DNA from: Candidatus Sulfotelmatobacter sp.
Lineage (GTDB): Bacteria > Acidobacteriota > Terriglobia > Terriglobales > Acidobacteriaceae
Length of the DNA stretch: 29,739 nt
NCBI GenBank assembly: GCA_030044775.1
Contig: JASICF010000149.1
Location: 1 to 29,739, forward strand
Direction of reading: 5' to 3'
Both the position numbers and the translations under genes were made by a program. How positions within the stretch are numbered: the first letter of the stretch is position 1; each line of letters begins with the position of its first letter. The notes under the pieces are model-generated. The model searched no databases. It was not told where the DNA came from and saw only the letters and a list, made by a program, of their open reading frames with translations. Below are positions 26,031 to 29,739 of this stretch, in pieces.

Positions 26031-26816
26031 ATGAGCGTGATCCAAGCATCTCCGGCCGACGCTCCCACAGTTGCCATCCCTGCGATTCGCGTCGACAATC
26101 TCTGCCGCCATTACCGCATGGGTGAAACCCTCATTCGTGCAGTCGATGGCGTGAGTTTGGAAGTGCGCGCCGGAGAATTCATTGCGCTTCTCGGCGCATC
26201 AGGCTCGGGAAAGTCTTCCGTTTTAAATCTGCTCGCCGGCCTCGATCGCCCGACGGCAGGCAGCGTCATCGTTCTGGGTCGCGATCTCGCGAGGCTTTCT
26301 CGCGAAGAACTTGCGCGCTATCGCTTGCACACCGTTGGAATGGTTTTCCAGTCATTCAACCTGATTCCCAGCATGACTGTCGCCGAAAATGTGGAATTGC
26401 CCCTGCGCTTCGCGGAAGTCAATCGCTCCGAGCGCGATGGAATGACGAACACAGCTCTCGCCCGGGTAGGTTTGCAGTCGCGAATGCATCATCGGCCCAG
26501 CGAACTTTCCGGCGGCGAACAACAGCGCGTCGCTCTGGCTCGCGCTCTGATAAACCGTCCGCAATTTCTCCTTGCCGATGAACCTACCGGCAATCTCGAT
26601 AGCCGCACCGGAACCGAAATCATGAATATGGTTCGCGAATTTAATCAGCAACTCGGCATGACCGTGGTCATGGTCACGCACGAGCGTGCTCTTGCGGAGC
26701 GGTACGCCGAACGCTTGATTCATCTTGCCGATGGCAAGCTGGTGAGCGATGAACCCAATTCGCGCGCAGTTTCCACAGAACCGATTTCCACCGCATCCGA
26801 GGGCTCACTCGCATGA
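26031..26816 (+). CDS. ABC transporter ATP-binding protein, LolD/MacB type
   Basis: A 261-residue ATPase. Walker A GASGSGKSS (residues 55-63), Q-loop Gln107 in VFQSFNLIPSMTVAENVELPL (split after LIP), signature LSGGEQQRVALARAL (159-173), Walker B LLADEPTGNLDS and His217 in MVTHERAL. The EPTGNLDSRTG stretch is typical of the LolD/MacB/FtsE subfamily. It begins 3 bp after the preceding stop, and its own stop overlaps the permease start, so it pairs with the FtsX-type permease at 26813. Together they would form a mechanotransmitter-type transporter. It lacks the fused permease seen in true MacB. Confidence 0.95.
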   Translation: MSVIQASPADAPTVAIPAIRVDNLCRHYRMGETLIRAVDGVSLEVRAGEFIALLGASGSGKSSVLNLLAGLDRPTAGSVIVLGRDLARLSREELARYRLHTVGMVFQSFNLIPSMTVAENVELPLRFAEVNRSERDGMTNTALARVGLQSRMHHRPSELSGGEQQRVALARALINRPQFLLADEPTGNLDSRTGTEIMNMVREFNQQLGMTVVMVTHERALAERYAERLIHLADGKLVSDEPNSRAVSTEPISTASEGSLA

Positions 26817-28222
26817 AGCTGCCCGACCTCACCGAGCTTGCACTGCGCAACCTGCGGGAATCGATTCTCCGCAATTCGCTGACTACCGTAGGCATCTCAG
26901 TCGGCGTCGCGTCGCTGGTTGCCATGCTGTCCCTGGGCATCGGACTGCAGCAGCTCGCATCGCGCCGGCTCATGAAATCGGGGCTTTTCGACACCATCGT
27001 TGTCACCTCGCGCCGCGAGCCGCGAAATTTTGGCCGCGACGAAGACCGCAACTCTCCCCCATCGGCCGACAGCCGTCTTCTCGACGAGCCCTCCCGCGTG
27101 GAACTCAATCGTTTGCCCAATGTGATCGAGGCCAACCCCGATATCCGCTTCGCTACCGAGTTGCGCTACGACGACAAACCTTATCTCACCACCGTCGCCG
27201 CCTTGCCCGAATCTTCCCAGTCGACAGACGCCTTCGAATCCATCCAGGGACATTTTTTTACATCCGACACCGCTCCGGAAGCCATTCTGCAGAAAAGTTT
27301 TGCCGCGGAATTGTTGGGTCGTCCGCACAATACGGGAGCCAATGAAACCTCCGTTTCCGAACTTGCCGCTCCACTTCTCGGTAAAGAATTGATCATGAGC
27401 TATGCCCAGCGCGAAACCTCGCCGAATGCCCCGGCACCTGCTGTTCCGGGCACTGCTTCCACGCTGGGCAGTGAAAATGCCGCTGCCTCCTACTCTGTCG
27501 TCTCTCGTCAACAGAAGCTGAAGATTATCGGAGTGGTCGATCTCGATCCCGAAAGCATGCGCGGTCCCACCCGCGGGCGCGTCTTCATTCCGCTCAAGCT
27601 GGCTGAGAGCCTGCATGTGATGCAGCCCACCGACCTGCGGGAGCTTTCCAGCTCGTCTGGAGATCAGACGCTGTATTCGTCGGTCAGCGTGCGGGTAAAG
27701 GATCCCGCGCAGATTCGCGCTACCGAAGACGCGATCAAGAAGATGGGCTTCAACACGTTTTCCATCCTCGACGCCACGCGGAGCCTGCAACAGTTTTTTG
27801 CCGTGCTGGATCTGTTTCTCGGAATCTTCGGCAGTCTCGCTCTCGCCGTCGCTTCCATCGGAATCGTGAACACGCTAGTCATGGCGATTCTTGAGCGTCG
27901 GCGCGAAATCGGCATCATGAAGGCCATCGGCGCGAGTGACCTTGACGTGAAAAAGCTTTTCTTCGCCGAAGCCGGCGCGATGGGCGTCCTTGGCGGATTC
28001 GTCGGAGTCGCGCTCGGCTGGGCCATCGGCCATGTCATCAATCTGGGCACGAACATTTATCTCAGGCGCCAGGCTTTGCCGCCGGAGCATTTCTGGTCGG
28101 TCCCGTGGTGGCTGGTCGGCGCAGCTATTCTTTTTTCTTTTGTCGTCAGCCTGGTGGCCGGCCTTTACCCCGCGGCGCGCGCGGCGCGCCTCGATCCCGT
28201 TCAGGCATTACGCTACGAGTAA
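26813..28222 (+). CDS. MacB/FtsX-type ABC transporter permease
   Basis: A 469-residue permease partner of the upstream ATPase. One N-terminal helix (about residues 22-46, LTTVGISVGVASLVAMLSLGIG split), a long periplasmic region (about 50-330), and three C-terminal helices. The ERRREIGIMKAIGAS coupling segment and the terminal YPAARAARLDPVQALRYE are characteristic. The periplasmic part is larger than in the orphan permease at 1629-2870, with an unusual Pro/Ala/Ser-rich linker near NAPAPAVPGTAS. Neither a membrane-fusion (MacA) gene nor an outer-membrane factor is adjacent, so the direct partner is not evident; lipoprotein or cell-envelope handling is an alternative to drug export. Overlaps the ATPase by 4 bp (ATGA). 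Confidence 0.93.
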   Translation: MKLPDLTELALRNLRESILRNSLTTVGISVGVASLVAMLSLGIGLQQLASRRLMKSGLFDTIVVTSRREPRNFGRDEDRNSPPSADSRLLDEPSRVELNRLPNVIEANPDIRFATELRYDDKPYLTTVAALPESSQSTDAFESIQGHFFTSDTAPEAILQKSFAAELLGRPHNTGANETSVSELAAPLLGKELIMSYAQRETSPNAPAPAVPGTASTLGSENAAASYSVVSRQQKLKIIGVVDLDPESMRGPTRGRVFIPLKLAESLHVMQPTDLRELSSSSGDQTLYSSVSVRVKDPAQIRATEDAIKKMGFNTFSILDATRSLQQFFAVLDLFLGIFGSLALAVASIGIVNTLVMAILERRREIGIMKAIGASDLDVKKLFFAEAGAMGVLGGFVGVALGWAIGHVINLGTNIYLRRQALPPEHFWSVPWWLVGAAILFSFVVSLVAGLYPAARAARLDPVQALRYE

Positions 28223-28245
28223 ACGGAAAACACTAAACTGAAGAA

Positions 28246-29136
28246 ATGGATCGTCGCCTTTCGCTCGTTCTCCTCGTGCTTTTGACACTGCCGCTTTCGC
28301 TGAAGGCCCAGAGCCGCATCGATTGCAGCGCCATCGACAGCGGTATCCTCAGGTCCGAGGTTCATTTCTGCGTCTACCTTCCCGCCAGCTACGATGCGAG
28401 CACAGGCAAGCATCCGCCGCAAACCTATCCCATCCTTTATTTTCTGCACGGCCTCGGCGATAACGAGCGAACGCTTTTTAATAGCGGAGGCTTCACGCTG
28501 CTAGACGATCTTCACCGCCGGCGAGCAATCGGCGAATTTCTCATCGTCGCCCCCGAAGGTGGACGAACCTTCTACATCAATTCCGCCGACGGCAAAGTTC
28601 TTTACGACGATTTCTTTCTGCATGAATTTATGCCCTTCATCGAATCCAGGTATCGCATCCGAAAAAGCCGCCACGACCGTGCCATTAGCGGCATCTCCAT
28701 GGGTGGCTACGGCGCGCTGCGCTTCGCTTTTGCTTACCCTGAAATGTTCGGGGCGGTCAGCGCGCAAAGCGCGGCGCTCATCACCGAATCGCCGCGGGAA
28801 CTCGATCTTTCCATGCAATCCGGATATCCGCTCGCAAACCTGATCGCGACCGTTTTCGGCAACCCCATTGATGTGGGGCACTGGAGGAGCAACGATCCTT
28901 CGGCTCTTGCCGAGAAAAATCGCCCAGCACTGCGGCAAACGTCCATCTATTTCAATTGCGGCCGGAACGATAATTACGGATTTGAAAAAGGCGCTGCCGC
29001 GCTTGACGCCCAATTAAGTAAAGAAGGAATTAAGCACGACTATCATCTCTACCCCGGCGACCACAGCTTCGCTTATTTCATGACACATTTTCCGGAGGTC
29101 ATGGAATTTCACTCGCGGGCATTCGGGCTGGAGTGA
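28246..29136 (+). CDS. Secreted alpha/beta-hydrolase, esterase D-like
   Basis: A 296-residue hydrolase with a Sec signal peptide (residues 1-21, cleavage near LKAQ). The putative esterase family (esterase D/ S-formylglutathione hydrolase, feruloyl esterase-like) is recognisable from YPILYFLHGLGDNERT, the nucleophile elbow GISMGGYGA with Ser151, a likely acid Asp242 in NCGRNDNYGF, and His273 in GDHSF. It would act in the periplasm or outside the cell on ester bonds of an unknown substrate. It starts 23 bp after the ABC permease stop, so it may be co-transcribed with the export operon. The fold is clear; the substrate is not. Confidence 0.92.
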   Translation: MDRRLSLVLLVLLTLPLSLKAQSRIDCSAIDSGILRSEVHFCVYLPASYDASTGKHPPQTYPILYFLHGLGDNERTLFNSGGFTLLDDLHRRRAIGEFLIVAPEGGRTFYINSADGKVLYDDFFLHEFMPFIESRYRIRKSRHDRAISGISMGGYGALRFAFAYPEMFGAVSAQSAALITESPRELDLSMQSGYPLANLIATVFGNPIDVGHWRSNDPSALAEKNRPALRQTSIYFNCGRNDNYGFEKGAAALDAQLSKEGIKHDYHLYPGDHSFAYFMTHFPEVMEFHSRAFGLE

Positions 29137-29197
29137 GTTCGCCGAGACGCGGCTCCCGTGATGTAAACTACCCTCAACGCGTCTCCCTTCTTCGCGC

Positions 29198-29287
29198 GGA
29201 GGGATGTGTGAGTGGTTGAAACAGTCGGTCTTGAAAACCGATGTACGGGAAACCGTACCGGGGGTTCGAATCCCTCTCCCTCCGCCA
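29198..29287 (+). tRNA. tRNA-Ser, anticodon UGA
   Basis: A complete class II tRNA of 90 bases including encoded CCA. The acceptor stem is GGAGGGA (29198-29204) with TCCCTCC (29277-29283), discriminator G at 29284 and CCA at 29285-29287. The anticodon stem TCGGT/ACCGA (29225-29229/29237-29241) holds loop CTTGAAA with anticodon TGA at 29232-29234. A long variable arm with GTACGG/CCGTAC pairing follows, and the T arm has the loop TTCGAAT (29265-29271). Serine identity follows from the anticodon, the long variable arm and the G discriminator. It reads UCA and other UCN codons by wobble. Confidence 0.97.
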
Positions 29288-29597
29288 CGCAGTCTGGACT
29301 GCAGAGAATTCCTGCATTACTTACCGGCAAAATCAGCGAATTGTGCCCATTTTTAGCGATTCCTGCTCGATAAATCGGACTACGGAGAACGGACTGCCTT
29401 ACACGCAGCGATGTGTCGTTCGCCCTTTTTCTCTGAAGCCATGATGAGCAGTCCGACTTCAACGAATGCGTCGGGCGAAAGCTTGGCGATCAAAGATCGA
29501 ACTCTTTGCGAATCCGAGTTGACTTAACGTCACTTGATGAGCCGCGCAAGGCCTTCCAGTCTGGATGTTCCACACCGAGCACAGTGCTGCAGTATTC
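29288..29597. other. 310-bp stretch with no recognised gene
   Basis: No frame here has credible coding character and no known RNA is seen. A tight inverted repeat GCAGTC/GACTGC (29289-29294 / 29297-29302) begins two bases after the tRNA and could be a processing or weak termination hairpin, though its two-base loop is too small and no T run follows. The stretch is probably an intergenic spacer downstream of both the tRNA and the minus-strand gene that ends at 29598. Confidence 0.5.
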
Positions 29598-29738
29598 CTA
29601 CAGCGCTTGATAGTAATAGAGCGGTTGTGCCACCACCAGGCTGTACAGGCTTGAGTTTTGAGAGACGAAGACCATGTTGCCGGCACCAAACACGGTCTGT
29701 GCCGTAATCGGCGGATACGGACCCACTGACGTCAAGCT
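29598..29738 (-). CDS. C-terminal fragment of an unknown protein, cut by the right window edge
   Basis: The minus-strand frame from 29738 to the TAG at 29598-29600 encodes 46 residues ending NSSLYSLVVAQPLYYYQAL. It has the alternating hydrophobic and polar pattern of beta-strands with Tyr-rich end, as in the C-terminus of an exported or beta-rich protein. The start lies outside the window. No family can be assigned from so short a piece; the other minus-strand frame through this region (29459-29689) has a much less protein-like composition. Confidence 0.45.
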   Translation of the reverse strand, partial: SLTSVGPYPPITAQTVFGAGNMVFVSQNSSLYSLVVAQPLYYYQAL

Positions 29739-29739
29739 G

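Noticed and set aside
29459..29689. A 76-codon minus-strand frame near the right edge
   Set aside because: Cys/Trp/His-rich composition. The alternative frame ending at 29598 reads much more like a real protein end.
1..29739. CRISPR arrays, insertion sequences, prophage genes
   Set aside because: No regularly spaced direct repeats, no transposase or integrase motif and no phage structural genes were seen on either strand.

Overview
The window reads as chromosomal DNA of a diderm (Gram-negative) soil-type bacterium, most likely an Acidobacteriota member of the Terriglobia/Koribacter kind. That placement is an inference from gene content: a Tat-exported FG-GAP/ASPIC (CRTAC1-like) protein, a YVTN-type beta-propeller lipoprotein, several MacB/FtsX-type permeases, an RND pump with two different inner-membrane subunits, and a bacterial type III polyketide synthase next to a flavoprotein. 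No rRNA or other phylogenetic marker is present. Coding density is high. I see no insertion sequence, prophage or CRISPR array.

Left part (1-5361). A hydantoinase-B family gene runs off the left edge on the minus strand. It lies 20 bp downstream of an orphan MacB/FtsX-type ABC permease. A polytopic membrane protein of unknown function (+) then converges on a family-2 glycosyltransferase (-).

Centre-left (5549-15924). leuC-leuD, the two subunits of isopropylmalate isomerase, overlap by 4 bp. A 302-bp non-coding stretch follows, with a possible terminator, a candidate structured RNA and a TTTTCG/CGAAAA inverted repeat. Next comes an RND efflux cluster: periplasmic adaptor, first RND permease, a small VOC-fold protein, and second RND permease (MdtABC-like layout). 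No outer-membrane factor is encoded nearby.

Centre (15925-20236). A short foldable leader precedes a beta-propeller lipoprotein. A three-gene unit follows: type III polyketide synthase, FAD-dependent oxidoreductase, and exported YceI-family lipid-binding protein. It looks like a small pathway for a long-chain polyketide lipid (alkylresorcinol, alkylpyrone or quinone-like).

Right part (20317-29739). A NarL-type two-component system on the minus strand (sensor kinase, response regulator) is translationally coupled to a Tat-exported FG-GAP/ASPIC protein. Divergent from it is an export operon: an MsbA-like ABC exporter, a LolD/MacB-type ATPase, its FtsX-type permease, and a secreted esterase. 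A tRNA-Ser(UGA) with encoded CCA follows, then about 310 bp with no recognisable gene, and finally the C-terminal end of a minus-strand gene cut by the right edge.
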